48,036 bases of DNA from an uncultured Lachnospiraceae bacterium (lineage in GTDB: Bacteria; Bacillota; Clostridia; Lachnospirales; Lachnospiraceae). Position 1 is the stretch's first letter; each line of letters opens with the position of its first letter. The stretch spans positions 1 to 48,036 of the forward strand of contig CANSPM010000029.1 in the NCBI GenBank assembly GCA_947648875.1. Reading direction: 5' to 3'. Of this stretch, positions 31,705 through 39,965 are shown in pieces. The notes under the pieces were generated by a model that was not told the DNA's origin, searched no databases, and worked only from the letters and a program-made list of their open reading frames with translations. The position numbers and the translations under genes are program-made.

Positions 31705-32592
31705 TCAATTCCGTTTTACCCGCATGGTAATGGCCTTATGGCGGTTGCGGATGGTGACCCTTTCATGACTGCCGCCAAATTCCCCGTCCAAAGTCCAGGC
31801 GATAGGCTCCCGGCTCTCGATGGTCAGATGACCGGTGCGGAAATATAGCATACAATCCGCGTTGATATTCCGGTTCAGCATGGCTGCCACTACCGCGTTG
31901 AGTTCTTTGGGATTCCTTGGCCTGCGAATCAGGGTTACCTCAAAAACCCCGTCGTCCAACACCACATTCTTGCCGGTGATCTGTTTAAACCCGCCCACAG
32001 AAACGGAATTGGTTATCATTCCAAAGATAAATTCGTCTTCCACCACCTGGTCTTCATAACACACTTTCAACGGATAACTTCGTATGGAAGACAGACGTTT
32101 TACACCCTCCAGCAGATAGGCCATATGGCCCAAAACATTCTTCACATCCTGGTCCGTCTCATAGGACACTTCGGTAAAAAGACCAAAAGCCGCTATATAA
32201 ACGAACACATCCTCGTTAAAAGCGCCCACATCACAGGGAAATTCTCTCCCTGCCACCACAATCTCAGCCGCCCGGAGCATATTCTTGGGCAACCGCAGAC
32301 TGATGCCGAAATCATTGGTGCTGCCCGCCGGTATATAACCGATGGGAATGTTCCGGCCACTGCTTAACATCCCCGTGACCACCTCATCCAATGTGCCGTC
32401 TCCTCCGCTGCAAACCACCAGTTCCGTCTCCGGGGCGCAGCCTCGCACATAATTGCAGGCATCTCCTCTTTTGGTAGTGGGGCGCACCAGTGTCTCATAG
32501 CCTCCCTGTTCCAGCATTTCCAGTATATCGGAAAGTTTGCCTCGAATGGTGGCCTTTCCCGCCTTTGGATTGTATACAAACAGCGCCCGCAT
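31705..32592 (-). CDS. Diacylglycerol/lipid kinase family protein
   Basis: 295 aa of the DagK/YegS type, phosphorylating a lipid alcohol such as diacylglycerol or undecaprenol with ATP. The nucleotide motif CSGGDGTLDEVV follows a typical N-terminus (ALFVYNPKAGKATIR). PAGSTNDFG and DVGAFN are further family motifs, and DGVFEVTLIR is in the C-terminal beta domain. It starts 2 nt after the Crh-like gene, the last of the whiA operon. Which lipid it uses is unknown. Confidence 0.9.
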   Translation of the reverse strand: MRALFVYNPKAGKATIRGKLSDILEMLEQGGYETLVRPTTKRGDACNYVRGCAPETELVVCSGGDGTLDEVVTGMLSSGRNIPIGYIPAGSTNDFGISLRLPKNMLRAAEIVVAGREFPCDVGAFNEDVFVYIAAFGLFTEVSYETDQDVKNVLGHMAYLLEGVKRLSSIRSYPLKVCYEDQVVEDEFIFGMITNSVSVGGFKQITGKNVVLDDGVFEVTLIRRPRNPKELNAVVAAMLNRNINADCMLYFRTGHLTIESREPIAWTLDGEFGGSHERVTIRNRHKAITMRVKRN

Positions 32593-32594
32593 CT

Positions 32595-32849
32595 CTATGC
32601 CCCAATCAGATAATTTTCAATGGCATCTGCGGCTTCTTCCTCATCTGTACCCTCCGCCGTTACCGTCACCTGGTCACCGTTATCCAGTCCCAGGCTCATC
32701 ATTCCCATAATGCTCTTGGCGTTGACTTTCTTTCCAGCGGCCTCCAGATAAATTCTGCTCTCGTACTTGCTGGCCACCTGCACCAGCATGGCTACAGGTC
32801 TGGCCTCCAGACCATTTTGCAACTTAATTTCCACTGCCTTCTTTTTCAT
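32595..32849 (-). CDS. Crh-like HPr paralogue with Glu at the PTS histidine position
   Basis: 84 aa HPr fold. The active-site loop reads NGLEARPVAML, so the His15 that takes phosphate from enzyme I is Glu here. The regulatory serine site is kept (VNAKSIMGMMSLG, Ser46-type), as in B. subtilis Crh, which has Gln15. Such proteins cannot carry sugar phosphotransfer but can be phosphorylated by HprK and act with CcpA or other partners. Position after whiA and rapZ matches crh in Bacillus, and hprK lies in the same window. GGAGGAG lies before the ATG. The Glu could mimic a phospho-histidine; this is inference. Confidence 0.88.
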   Translation of the reverse strand: MKKKAVEIKLQNGLEARPVAMLVQVASKYESRIYLEAAGKKVNAKSIMGMMSLGLDNGDQVTVTAEGTDEEEAADAIENYLIGA

Positions 32850-32871
32850 AATACTCCTCCTTAACGCGAAT

Positions 32872-33738
32872 CTATTTCTTTAGCTTTGCCGCCATCTCAC
32901 TGAGCTTGCAAAGCCTGTGGTTCACTCCCGATTTGCCTACTGGCGATTTTAGATGCTCACCCAGTTCCTTAAGCGGAGCATCCGGATACTCCAGCCTCAC
33001 CTCGGCCATCTCCCGAAGGGCGGGCGGCAGTCTGTGCAGACCATAATGGTCGCGCAAAAACAAAATATCCTCAATCTGCCTGCTGGCGGCGTTCACCGTC
33101 TTGGTGATATTGGCCGTCTCACAGTTGACTCTCCTGTTAATGGAATTGCGCATATCTTTCAAAATCCGCAGATTTTCCAGCTTCATCAGCGCCACATGGG
33201 CTCCCATCACGTTCAGCAGATCCACAATGCCCGCCCCTTCCTTGATGTAAACCACATGATATTTCTTGCGAAGCACAATCTTGGCCTCTATATCAAACTG
33301 TTGGATCAACTGTTGCAACTGTCTGGCCTTAGCCTCCCGGGTGGAGACAAACTCCAGATGATAGCCTTTCTCCGGGTCGCTGATGGAACCCACGCACAGA
33401 AAGGCCCCTCGCAAAAATGCTCTGCGGCAACAGTTTTTTTTGAGCATTTCAGGGTCTGCCGACTCCTGTAGATTGCCGAAATTCCGGTAAAAATCCTGCA
33501 TTTCTTCCTCTGTAAGCCCAACATTCTTTTCTATATTATATGTTTTTTCTAACAAAGTAAAGCCTTTTCTTAAAACAACTTCATTTTCCAGCTGAAAGCC
33601 CACGGTATACAGGCCCTCGCTGTCCCTCCCATACTGCCCGGAAAAACTCATCATAGCCGCCAGTTCCGCCAGCTGACAATGTCTGGCACTGCCGATGTGT
33701 TCCGCCAGTTCCGCCTTTACCTCCCTTGAGAAAGACAC
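32872..33738 (-). CDS. whiA: WhiA, sporulation/division regulator family
   Basis: 288 aa. Two LAGLIDADG-like halves (for example CRRAFLRGAFLCVGSISDPE, then YHLEFVSTREAKARQLQQLI) and a C-terminal helix-turn-helix (LRDHYGLHRLPPALREMAEV; LKELGEHLKSPVGKSGVNHR). The GTG at 33738 is chosen: it gives the typical N-terminus SFSREVKAEL and lies 6 nt after AGGAGG, while the ATG at 33744 abuts the site. Firmicute WhiA influences cell division and envelope. The next gene is the Crh-like one; rapZ is 199 nt upstream, and yvcK, usual between them, is missing. Confidence 0.93.
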   Translation of the reverse strand: MSFSREVKAELAEHIGSARHCQLAELAAMMSFSGQYGRDSEGLYTVGFQLENEVVLRKGFTLLEKTYNIEKNVGLTEEEMQDFYRNFGNLQESADPEMLKKNCCRRAFLRGAFLCVGSISDPEKGYHLEFVSTREAKARQLQQLIQQFDIEAKIVLRKKYHVVYIKEGAGIVDLLNVMGAHVALMKLENLRILKDMRNSINRRVNCETANITKTVNAASRQIEDILFLRDHYGLHRLPPALREMAEVRLEYPDAPLKELGEHLKSPVGKSGVNHRLCKLSEMAAKLKK

Positions 33739-33937
33739 TTCCATCCTCCTGACCGGAGTTCCCCATGCTCCCGTAATTTTTAGCCCCGTAGTCCGCGCAA
33801 ACCACTACCCGGCATCCTGACCGCATCCCCGTGCCTTGATAACACGCTGTTTCAAATTTTCTCCTGCCATATCGTACCGAAACCTCTTTTCAGTCGCTTT
33901 GCACTGCGCAAAATTGCAAAGTCATTGGAGGTTCCCG

Positions 33938-34804
33938 TCAAGTTCCGCCATTATTTACGTCACGGTGGTGTAAAGTCACCCCGCAACCGTCCTGTTCTTT
34001 CAATCTTTTAAACAGATCATTGGCCAACGTCACGCTCCGATGCTTGCCCCCGGTGCAACCGATGGCGATCACCAGGCGGTACTTCCCCTCCTTCACATAG
34101 TTGGGAATCAGAAAACTTATCATGTCCTCCAGCTTGTCCATGAAGGTATGAGACTCTTCATAGCCCATCACATAGTCCTGCACCTCTTTGTCATTGCCGG
34201 TCTTATGCTTCAACGCATCTATATAGAAGGGATTGGGCAGAAATCTCACGTCAAACACCAGATCCGCATCCGCCGGAATACCATTCTTAAAGCCAAATGA
34301 CATAACTGTCACCATCAGGCTGTTATAGGCTTCATTGTTCACGAAAATACGGTCCAACTCCTCCTTGAGCTCCCGGGTGAGCAGGCTGGTGGTATCAATC
34401 ACATAGTCCGCCTGCCCTCGTATCCGCTCAAGCACCCTGCGCTCCTGCCGCACACCGTCCTCAATGCGCCCTTCCGCCGCCAGTGGGTGCAGACGCCTGC
34501 TCTCCTTGTAGCGCTTGATCAGCACGTCGTCCCCCGCCTCCATGAACAGGATCTCCACATTGTATTCTCTGCCTTTCAACTTTTGAAGAACTTTGGTGGC
34601 ATCCTCAAAACTCTGATCCGCCCGCACATCCAGTCCCAGCGCAACCTTGGTAATCTCACTGCCCGGCATGGTGATCAATTCCGCGAATTTTTTCACCAGC
34701 GTAACGGGTAGATTATCTACACAGTAGTACCCCGCATCCTCCAGCATCTTCAAGGCGGTACGCTTTCCGCCGCCGCTCATTCCCGTCACTACCACAAAGC
34801 GCAT
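33938..34804 (-). CDS. rapZ: RapZ/YvcJ nucleotide-binding protein
   Basis: 288 aa. The N-terminal P-loop is VVTGMSGGGKRTALKML (the family usually has SGAGKS/T, so it is slightly deviant). It also has VDNLPVTLV, and the conserved C-terminal domain FLPNPFYIDALKHKTGNDKE and IGCTGGKHRSVTLA. In E. coli RapZ is the adaptor that directs small RNA GlmZ to RNase E; in Firmicutes YvcJ binds and hydrolyses ATP/GTP with an unclear role. Part of the murB-rapZ-whiA-crh run; GGAGCGG precedes the ATG. Confidence 0.93.
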   Translation of the reverse strand: MRFVVVTGMSGGGKRTALKMLEDAGYYCVDNLPVTLVKKFAELITMPGSEITKVALGLDVRADQSFEDATKVLQKLKGREYNVEILFMEAGDDVLIKRYKESRRLHPLAAEGRIEDGVRQERRVLERIRGQADYVIDTTSLLTRELKEELDRIFVNNEAYNSLMVTVMSFGFKNGIPADADLVFDVRFLPNPFYIDALKHKTGNDKEVQDYVMGYEESHTFMDKLEDMISFLIPNYVKEGKYRLVIAIGCTGGKHRSVTLANDLFKRLKEQDGCGVTLHHRDVNNGGT

Positions 34805-34846
34805 CTTTTGTCCGCTCCTTCTCTGCTCTCAGCTGTTTCATCTTAT

Positions 34847-35755
34847 CTATTCTATATAGATCACTTCCGTCTCCAGATCCACTCCAAAGCAGGCCTTGAC
34901 CCTCTCCTGCACATGGGCGATCAGATCCCGCACATCCTCGCAGGTGGCCTTTCCCGTGTTGATAATAAATCCACAGTGCTTATCCGACACCCTTGCGCCG
35001 CCGATCTGGCAACCTCTGAGCCCGGATTTCATAATCAGTTCCCCGGCGTAATACCCCTCGGGCCGCTTGAAGGTGCTGCCTGCGCTGGGAAACTCCAGGG
35101 GCTGTTTCTCCCTTCTTCTGAGCGCCAGTTCCTCCATCCGGCTCATAATAGCCTCCCGCTCGCCCCGGGCCAGCTGCAGGGTCACTTCTACTACCGTAAA
35201 GGGCTGATTCTTGATGGCGCTGGTCCGATAACCAAATTCCATGGTAGCATTGTCCAGTTCCAGCACATTGCCCTCACGGTCCACCACCTTAACCTGGGAG
35301 ACCACCTGCGAAATCTCTCCGCCGTAGGCTCCCGCGTTCATAATCACACCGCCGCCCAGGGTACCGGGAATGCCGGAGGCAAATTCCATGCCCGTCAGAC
35401 TCTCTTCCCCGGCTGTCCTGGCCACCTGCGCCATCAATGCCCCCGCCTGCGCCACCAGACAGTCTCCCTGCACCTGAATCCGCTGCATCCGGGGGCCCAC
35501 ATGCAGTACCACGCCCGGGTAGCCTCTGTCACTGACCAACAGATTGCTACCGTTGCCAAGCACCAGACAGGGCAGTTCTACCATCTGCAAGTAGCGTCCA
35601 AGCGAAATCAACTGCTCTGTGCTCTCTATCTCCACGAAGCAATCTGCCTCTCCTCCGATTCGAAAGGTGGTATGCCTGCTCATGGGCTCTCCCAGATGAA
35701 TGTTTTCCCGAGGAACATAGCGCTCCAGAGTCTCCAACACTGTTTTACTTATCAT
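34847..35755 (-). CDS. murB: MurB, UDP-N-acetylenolpyruvoylglucosamine reductase
   Basis: 302 aa FAD enzyme completing UDP-MurNAc in the cytoplasm. FAD-binding sequences HTTFRIGGEADCFVE and VLGNGSNLLVSDRGY, the glycine-rich GIPGTLGGGVIMNAGAYGGE, and the catalytic serine segment FPSAGSTFKRPEGYYAGELI identify a type IIb MurB. Two adjacent ATGs (35758, 35755) follow AGGAGA closely; the second gives the better spacing. It lies 32 nt after the ROK kinase gene and 42 nt before rapZ. Confidence 0.95.
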   Translation of the reverse strand: MISKTVLETLERYVPRENIHLGEPMSRHTTFRIGGEADCFVEIESTEQLISLGRYLQMVELPCLVLGNGSNLLVSDRGYPGVVLHVGPRMQRIQVQGDCLVAQAGALMAQVARTAGEESLTGMEFASGIPGTLGGGVIMNAGAYGGEISQVVSQVKVVDREGNVLELDNATMEFGYRTSAIKNQPFTVVEVTLQLARGEREAIMSRMEELALRRREKQPLEFPSAGSTFKRPEGYYAGELIMKSGLRGCQIGGARVSDKHCGFIINTGKATCEDVRDLIAHVQERVKACFGVDLETEVIYIE

Positions 35756-35787
35756 CATTCTCCTAACCGTCCGCTTTACGGCAATCC

Positions 35788-36729
35788 CTATTCATTTATT
35801 ATCATTCCCGCCGCGCCGAAGATGCCTGCGTCATTGCCCAGGGTCGCCAGGGCGAATTGGGCATCCCTGCAACCCTGAAAGACGTATTTTTCATAGGCCG
35901 GTCGGATGTAGTCAAACAGAATTTCACCCGCCTTGGACACACCGCCGCCGATGACAAATACCTCCGGATTGGCCACCGCCGCCACCGCCGCCAGCCCTTT
36001 GCCCAGATATTCTCCAAACTGCTCCGCGATCCGGATAGCCACACCGTCCTGCGCCTTTACAGCGTCCCACACGGCCTTGGCGGAGAGTTCGCCCCGACTG
36101 CGCAGTACGCTGGGTTCCTGATCCTGGGCCAGGCGTCTTCTGGCCAGCCGCACCACTCCCGTGGCGGAGGCATATTGTTCCAGACAGCCATAATTTTTGC
36201 AGCCGCAGGGCTCCGTCTCATTGTCTTCTATATGAATATGTCCGATCTCACCGCCCGCGCCGGTGGCGCCGGTGAGGATACTGCCGTTTACAATAATGCC
36301 GCCGCCCACACCGGTACCCAGCGTCACAGCCACTATGTTGGCATGGCCCTTGCCGCCGCCCTGCCACATCTCGCCAAACGCCGCCACATTGGCGTCGTTC
36401 GCCGCCTTCACGGGCAGATCTAAGTATTTCCGCAGTGCCTGTGGAATGTTAAACACATCCCATCCCAGATTCACCGCCTTATGCACGGTGCCCTCTGCGT
36501 CCACAGGGCCGGGAGCGCCTACCCCCACGCCCAGAATGTCCGCCTCTGTCAAATGAAGACTGTTGAGCTTATCCTTGATGCTTTGGGCAATTTCCGGCAG
36601 GATACGGGCTCCTCCGTCTTCTTTCACTGTGGGAATCTCCCATCTTTCCGCCGCCTGTCCCTGGGTGTCAAATAATCCCAGTTTTACCGTGGTGCCTCCG
36701 ATGTCTACTCCGATTGCGTATTTTTCCAT
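35788..36729 (-). CDS. ROK-family glucokinase
   Basis: 313 aa. N-terminal ATP site YAIGVDIGGTTVKLGLFD, sugar-binding NDANVAAFGEMWQGGG, GTGVGGGIIVNG, and the zinc motif CGCKNYGCLEQYAS with EIGHIHIE before it, as in Firmicute glucokinases. It makes glucose-6-phosphate from glucose and ATP. GGAGG lies 10 nt before the ATG at 36729; an upstream in-frame ATG at 36792 has no site. It lies in the operon between hprK and murB. Confidence 0.93.
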   Translation of the reverse strand: MEKYAIGVDIGGTTVKLGLFDTQGQAAERWEIPTVKEDGGARILPEIAQSIKDKLNSLHLTEADILGVGVGAPGPVDAEGTVHKAVNLGWDVFNIPQALRKYLDLPVKAANDANVAAFGEMWQGGGKGHANIVAVTLGTGVGGGIIVNGSILTGATGAGGEIGHIHIEDNETEPCGCKNYGCLEQYASATGVVRLARRRLAQDQEPSVLRSRGELSAKAVWDAVKAQDGVAIRIAEQFGEYLGKGLAAVAAVANPEVFVIGGGVSKAGEILFDYIRPAYEKYVFQGCRDAQFALATLGNDAGIFGAAGMIINE

Positions 36730-36786
36730 TTGCCTGTGTCCTCCCTGATTTATTCTTATTGTCACCAAAGTCTTCCATTGTATCCG

Positions 36787-36849
36787 ACTCACGAGCGGGA
36801 GACATTATGGGTCGGCCGCAGGATTTATCCCTCGTGAGTATATATATAC
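36787..36849. repeat. Long inverted repeat between hprK and the ROK kinase gene
   Basis: ACTCACGAGCGGGA (36787-36800) pairs with TCCCTCGTGAGT (36838-36849), one unpaired base in the first arm, about 37 nt apart. No T-run follows on the minus strand. It may be an operator, a processing site or a terminator inside the operon. Confidence 0.6.
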
Positions 36850-36880
36850 GTGTTTTGCCCCGTTTTATGCATGAATGTCT

Positions 36881-37819
36881 TCAGTCTTCCTCTTCCCTTC
36901 TCCTGGCCAGAGAGTTCTGCACCCGGGTATACAATTCCTGGGCCGCATTGTACCCCATCTTTTTCTGACGGTGATTTACGGCTGCGGTCTCACAGATAAT
37001 CGCCAGATTACGACCGGGACGGATGGGAATATTGTGGCAGACAATCTTATTGCCCAGATACTCCGTGTAGTTCTCCTCCAGGCCCAGGCGGTCGTATTCC
37101 TTATCCTTGTCCCAGTCTTCCAGACGAATCACCAGATCAATGGATTGGGTCTCCCGCACGGAGGAAGCGCCGAACATGGCCTTGATATCCACGATGCCTA
37201 TCCCGCGCAATTCAATAAAATGCTTGGTGATATCCGGCGCGCTGCCAATCAGCGTATCGTCGCTGACCTTGCGCAGTTCCACCACATCGTCCGTCACCAG
37301 ACGGTGTCCGCGTTTCACCAGTTCCAGCGCCGCCTCCGACTTACCGATCCCGCTCTCGCCGGTGATCAGCACACCCTCACCGTATACATCCACCAGCACA
37401 CCGTGCACGGAGATGCAGGGGGCCAGCTGCACATTGAGCCAACGGATGGACTCCGCCATAAAAGAGGAAGTTGACTTTTTGGTTGACAGAATGGGGATCC
37501 TGTGCTCCAATGCGCACTGCGTAAACAACGCATCGGGCCGTAATTCCCGTGAGAAAACAAAGGCCGGGATATCATAAGAAAACAGTTTATCATAAACCTC
37601 CTGCTTGCGGGTCTCCTCCAGCCCCTCCAGATAAGTATACTCCACAAAACCAATAATCTGTAGCCGGGCAGCGTCAAAATGCTCAAAATATCCCGCCAGC
37701 TGTAAGGCAGGACGGTTGATATCGGGCTGTGTGATTCTTTTCTTCCCCAGATCCAGTTCCGGCGTCAGATTTTCCAGTTTCATTTTTTCAATTAAACGGT
37801 TCAGACTTACACTTGCCAT
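36881..37819 (-). CDS. hprK: HprK, HPr kinase/phosphorylase
   Basis: 312 aa. N-terminal domain from ASVSLNRLIEKMKLE. The kinase domain has the H in SVHGVLVDVYG, Walker A GESGIGKSEAALEL, DDVVEL, and the signature IELRGIGIVDIKAMFG. It phosphorylates HPr and Crh on Ser46 when fructose bisphosphate is high and reverses this when phosphate is high, setting carbon catabolite control. The ATG at 37819 is taken (GGAGGG upstream) over 37846. Its partner substrate is probably the Crh-like protein encoded 4 kb away plus a true HPr elsewhere. Confidence 0.95.
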   Translation of the reverse strand: MASVSLNRLIEKMKLENLTPELDLGKKRITQPDINRPALQLAGYFEHFDAARLQIIGFVEYTYLEGLEETRKQEVYDKLFSYDIPAFVFSRELRPDALFTQCALEHRIPILSTKKSTSSFMAESIRWLNVQLAPCISVHGVLVDVYGEGVLITGESGIGKSEAALELVKRGHRLVTDDVVELRKVSDDTLIGSAPDITKHFIELRGIGIVDIKAMFGASSVRETQSIDLVIRLEDWDKDKEYDRLGLEENYTEYLGNKIVCHNIPIRPGRNLAIICETAAVNHRQKKMGYNAAQELYTRVQNSLARRREEED

Positions 37820-37945
37820 AGTAATCTCATCCCTCCACCCGGGCACTGCGTTTCGAACATGCCCCTTATACTATTTATAGATAAATCCTCCGGATTCAAT
37901 TCCACTATAGCACATCCGGCCTTTTTATTCAACGAAAGAATACCG

Positions 37946-37981
37946 AAAGCGCAGCCATACTCCGTGGGATGACCGCGCTTT
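37946..37981. terminator. Hairpin between uvrC and hprK
   Basis: AAAGCGCAGCCAT and ATGACCGCGCTTT pair at 11 of 13 bases. It lies in the 211-nt gap after uvrC and probably ends the uvrC transcript, at least in part. Confidence 0.55.
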
Positions 37982-38030
37982 TAAATCTACTTTACAGGCT
38001 GGTAATGCACCGTTTTCCTTTTCAATCCGT

Positions 38031-39902
38031 TTAAGATTTTTGTTGTCGAAAAAAGCGATAGATCTCTTCCGCCACATGCTGTGGAATCTCTGACACCTGC
38101 GTCAGTTCTTCCACCGATGCCGCCTTGATCTCCTCCATGGACTTAAAATGCCGCATTAAGGCCTTACGCCGGGCAGGCCCCACACCAGGAATCTCGTCCA
38201 GTCTGGATCTGACCTGGGCTTTGCTGCGCAGGGACCTGTGATATTCGATGGCAAATCGGTGCGCCTCATCCTGAATCCGGGTGATCAGCTTAAAGCCTTC
38301 GCTACGGGTGTCTATGGGAATCTCCACATTGTTATAATACAGGCCTCGGGTGCGGTGGTTGTCATCCTTTACCATCCCGCACACCGGAATATGGATCTGT
38401 AGTTCCTCCAATACCGACAGCGCGATATTTACCTGTCCTCTGCCGCCGTCCATAAGCAGCAAATCGGGAAATTTGGTAAAGCTGCCGTACTCCTGTTCCA
38501 TATCCCGCCCCTCCAGCTCCCGACTCTCCTCCAGGCCGTGAACCAGTCGCCGCGTCAACACCTCTCTCATACATGCATAGTCATCGGGTCCTGCCACGGT
38601 CTTAATGCGGAATTTTCTGTAATCGCTGCGCTTGGGTTTTCCCTTCTCATACACCACCATGGAACCCACATTTTCAAATCCGCTGATATTGGATATGTCA
38701 AATGCCTCCATGCGATCCACGCAGGAGAGTCCCAGCCATTCGGCAATCTCTTTTACGGCGCCGATGGTACGTCCCTCCTCCCGCTTCAACTTCTCTTTGT
38801 CCTGACCAAGCACAAGTTTGGCATTCTCAGCCGCCAGTTCCACCAACTTCTCTTTGCTGCCGATCTTAGGCACACGAATACGCACTTTGGAGTTTTTTCG
38901 TTCGGAAAGCCATCTCTCTACCAGCTCCCTGTCCCCAATCTCATATTGCAGCATCAGTTCCCGGGGGATGAAGGGAGTACCGGCATAGAACTGTTTCACA
39001 AAGTCCTCCAGAATCTGCTCCCTTTTTCTTCCTGACACATGCATCATATAGTAGTGTTCTCTGCCTATCAACTTACCGTCCCTCACAAAGAACACCTGCA
39101 CCACTGCGTCTGCCTCATCCTGATACAGTGCGATAATATCTCTGTCGTCCAGCGCGCTGTCCGTTATCTTCTGTTTCTGGGAGACAGATTTCACACTGGC
39201 ATGGAGATCCCGATAACGGGCGGCTTCTTCAAACTCCAGGTTCTCCGCCGCCTGCGTCATCTTCTCTTCCAGATCCTTCAAAATCTTATTATAATTGCCG
39301 TTCAAAAATTCCAGCGCCTGCCCCAGCTGCTGTCTGTACTGTTCTTTTCCGATATAGCCCTGGCAGGGAGCCATGCACTGCCTGATATGATAATTCAGAC
39401 AGGGGCGGTCATTTCCGATATCTCTGGGCAGACTTCGGTTGCAGGTCCGCAGACAAAACAGCTTGTTCAGCAGTTCAATGGTATCCTTCACCGCTGCGGC
39501 GCTGGTATAAGGGCCATAATAGCGGGACTTGTCTTTTTTCATCTGCCGGGAAAACAGAATGCGGGGAAATTCTTCCCCCATGGTAACCTTGATATATGGA
39601 TACGTTTTATCATCTTTCAACAAGGTGTTGTACTTGGGAGAATGTTCCTTGATCAGGTTGTTCTCCAGCACCAGGGCTTCCAGTTCCGAGTCCGTCACAA
39701 TATACTCAAAGCGGGCGATCAGGGTCACCATCTTGTCAATCATGGGGCCTCTGCCAATATTTTCCCGAAAGTAAGAGCGCACACGGTTGTGCAGATTTAC
39801 CGCTTTACCCACATACAGGATGCCGTCTCCGGCATCCCGCATGATATAGACTCCCGGCTTTGCGGGCAGTTTTTTCAGTTCTTCCTCAAAATTAAAAGTC
39901 AT
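38031..39902 (-). CDS. uvrC: UvrC, excinuclease subunit C
   Basis: 623 aa. GIY-YIG domain at the N-terminus ([20 protein letters not shown]), UvrB-interacting helix ([20 protein letters not shown]), RNase H-like domain ([20 protein letters not shown]), and C-terminal helix-hairpin-helix ([16 protein letters not shown]). It makes the two incisions at bulky DNA lesions together with UvrA and UvrB. The ATG at 39902 has GAGGAAGC upstream and gives the standard N-terminus; the earlier ATG at 39947 is unlikely. It lies 63 nt after ftsH. Confidence 0.95.
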   Translation of the reverse strand: MTFNFEEELKKLPAKPGVYIMRDAGDGILYVGKAVNLHNRVRSYFRENIGRGPMIDKMVTLIARFEYIVTDSELEALVLENNLIKEHSPKYNTLLKDDKTYPYIKVTMGEEFPRILFSRQMKKDKSRYYGPYTSAAAVKDTIELLNKLFCLRTCNRSLPRDIGNDRPCLNYHIRQCMAPCQGYIGKEQYRQQLGQALEFLNGNYNKILKDLEEKMTQAAENLEFEEAARYRDLHASVKSVSQKQKITDSALDDRDIIALYQDEADAVVQVFFVRDGKLIGREHYYMMHVSGRKREQILEDFVKQFYAGTPFIPRELMLQYEIGDRELVERWLSERKNSKVRIRVPKIGSKEKLVELAAENAKLVLGQDKEKLKREEGRTIGAVKEIAEWLGLSCVDRMEAFDISNISGFENVGSMVVYEKGKPKRSDYRKFRIKTVAGPDDYACMREVLTRRLVHGLEESRELEGRDMEQEYGSFTKFPDLLLMDGGRGQVNIALSVLEELQIHIPVCGMVKDDNHRTRGLYYNNVEIPIDTRSEGFKLITRIQDEAHRFAIEYHRSLRSKAQVRSRLDEIPGVGPARRKALMRHFKSMEEIKAASVEELTQVSEIPQHVAEEIYRFFRQQKS

Positions 39903-39965
39903 AGCTTCCTCACTGCTCTCATTCACCCCTGGCACCAACACCGGCATCAGGGAGTGAAAACCCCC

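Noticed and set aside
34808..35878. Plus-strand ORF of 356 codons over murB
   Set aside because: Antisense shadow of murB caused by its GC-rich codons; no ribosome site or family motif.
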